From Flavobacteriales bacterium (GTDB taxonomy: Bacteria; Bacteroidota; Bacteroidia; Flavobacteriales_E; Vicingaceae), in NCBI GenBank assembly GCA_003487525.1, contig DNDT01000405.1, forward strand, positions 1 through 7,942: DNA of 7,942 nucleotides, given 5' to 3'. Shown here piece by piece: positions 7,002 through 7,942 of this stretch; the first letter of the stretch is position 1, and each line of letters begins with the position of its first letter. Made by a program: the position numbers and the translations under genes. The notes under the pieces are model-generated. The model did not search any database. It was given only the letters and a program-made list of their open reading frames with translations, and had not been told where the DNA came from.

Positions 7002-7942
7002 TTTCGGGACTGTACTTGTTTAATATGATGATCAACATGACTCCTGCGGTCATAAGCATAACAGCAGCCAGGATTTGCGGATCCTTTGCAGGAACGACAC
7101 TTAGCATTTTTTCCACGTCATTGAGATGCTCGAAATTCCAGGGCCAGACATTTTCCTGAATAAACGGAACAATGGCTTCATTGGGTTTTCCTTCGTGTGC
7201 CAATCTGCTTATTGTGGTTTCTTTCCATGGCCAGATTTTATTCAGGGATCCGATCATAAATCCGGTCAGTAATGCCAGTGTTGTGTTTTTATAGTTTTTA
7301 AACATCCAGCTCAATACCCGGCTAAATGCCATTAAACCGATGAGGCAGCCCAGGATGAATACGAGAATTTTAAAGCCATAATAACCCAGGGCATCAATGT
7401 TGAAAGGAGAAAGCGCCTGCCTGAATTCATTAAGTATATGAATCAAGGTGGAATAGGCTCCCAAAAGCAATAAGATAAAGGCCCCTGAAATTCCCGGAAG
7501 AATCATTGCGATAATGGCAAGAAAGCCATAAAGAAACAGAAAAGGTGTTGCCTCAGGGCTATGAGTCGGTGTGGCAATGGTGATAAAGAATGAAACAATG
7601 CTTCCTAGTGCAATGGCAATGATAACGCGTGTTTTCCATTCGGTTATTTCTTTGGCCACCAAAAAGATAGACGCCAATACCAATCCAAAAAAGAAGGACC
7701 ACAGCAGCACGGGTTCATTGAGCAGGAGGTAGGATATCGCTTTTGACAGGGTGAGCACACTCACGCCAATTCCGAAAAACAGGCTAACCAAAAAAGCGCC
7801 GTTGATGTATTTCCAGAAAGCCGGAATTCCTTCCTTAAAAAGAATCCGAAGGGCTTCCGCGTTTAGTGATTTGATCGATTCGATCAGCTCTTCGTAGATT
7901 CCGGTTATAAATGCGATGGTTCCACCGGAAACACCGGGGACT
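6994..7942 (-). CDS. DUF368 membrane protein, PopT-type polyprenyl-phosphate transporter family (5' end outside window)
   Basis: The frame is open to the right edge (first complete codon at 7941-7939), giving 315 residues without the N-terminus. It opens with the family signature PGVSGGTIAFITGIYEELI (from 7938) and carries a second copy, PGISGAFILLLLGAY (7453-7497), the paired re-entrant motifs of DUF368. Seven or eight hydrophobic segments follow one another, so this is an inner-membrane protein. A polar stretch of about 45 residues before the last membrane helix (AHEGKPNEAIV through VVPAKDPQ) is probably an extramembrane loop. DUF368 proteins and DedA (UptA) proteins were reported in 2022 to translocate undecaprenyl phosphate back across the membrane for cell-envelope synthesis; assignment here is by family only. 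A TTG at 7791 is not the true start, because the signature lies upstream of it. The stop overlaps the aroE start by 8 bases. Confidence 0.9.
   Translation of the reverse strand, partial: VPGVSGGTIAFITGIYEELIESIKSLNAEALRILFKEGIPAFWKYINGAFLVSLFFGIGVSVLTLSKAISYLLLNEPVLLWSFFFGLVLASIFLVAKEITEWKTRVIIAIALGSIVSFFITIATPTHSPEATPFLFLYGFLAIIAMILPGISGAFILLLLGAYSTLIHILNEFRQALSPFNIDALGYYGFKILVFILGCLIGLMAFSRVLSWMFKNYKNTTLALLTGFMIGSLNKIWPWKETTISRLAHEGKPNEAIVPFIQENVWPWNFEHLNDVEKMLSVVPAKDPQILAAVMLMTAGVMLIIILNKYSPENA

Larger units (their letters stand above)
2843..7942 (-). other. Predicted six-gene operon (DUF368-aroE-lipA-yheT-like-methyltransferase-MBL)
   Basis: Six genes share the minus strand. In transcription order the gaps are -8 (DUF368/aroE), +25 (aroE/lipA), +30 (lipA/hydrolase), -8 (hydrolase/methyltransferase) and -4 (methyltransferase/MBL). 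Overlaps at three of five junctions make co-transcription likely. The lipA promoter candidate could split the unit into two overlapping transcripts. The operon start lies beyond the right edge. No clear terminator is visible after 2843, where it meets the fusion gene tail to tail. Confidence 0.7.

Overview
The window looks like chromosomal DNA from a member of the Bacteroidota (Flavobacteriia/Cytophagia-like), with moderate base composition. This rests on the gene families (an Rv1355c-type ThiF-nitroreductase fusion, a DUF368 gene overlapping aroE, a YheT-type hydrolase), starts without clear Shine-Dalgarno sequences, and one good match to the Bacteroidota promoter pattern (TTG, then about 18 bases, then TAnnTTTG). 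The phylum is an inference from family memory, not from a search. No mobile element, CRISPR array, tRNA or rRNA was seen. The window is gene-dense, and its longest gene-free stretch is about 256 bases.

Left part, + strand. Positions 2-262 hold the C-terminal end of a glycoside-hydrolase-like protein that begins outside the window. After an AT-rich intergenic region (263-518) comes a 769-residue protein (519-2828). It joins a ThiF/MoeB/E1-like adenylation domain to a nitroreductase (FMN) domain through an acidic linker. It resembles the mycobacterial Rv1355c ('MoeY') family, whose function is unknown, and is the least understood gene here.

Right part, - strand, converging on the fusion gene with only 14 bases between the stops. 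Six genes lie head to tail. In transcription order they are a DUF368 membrane protein (partial; family linked to polyprenyl-phosphate transport), aroE, lipA, a YheT-family alpha/beta hydrolase, a class I SAM methyltransferase and an exported PqqB-like metallo-beta-lactamase-fold hydrolase. The junctions are -8, +25, +30, -8 and -4 bases, so three of five overlap and co-transcription is very likely. A promoter-like site in the aroE tail would give lipA and the genes after it their own start.

How the genes fit together: aroE (shikimate pathway), lipA (lipoate synthesis) and the DUF368 protein (envelope lipid-carrier recycling) are housekeeping functions. The last three genes are coupled by overlaps and may form a small functional unit of hydrolase, methyltransferase and periplasmic metallohydrolase with unknown substrates. 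No other PQQ-biosynthesis gene is visible, so a PQQ role for the last gene is not supported.
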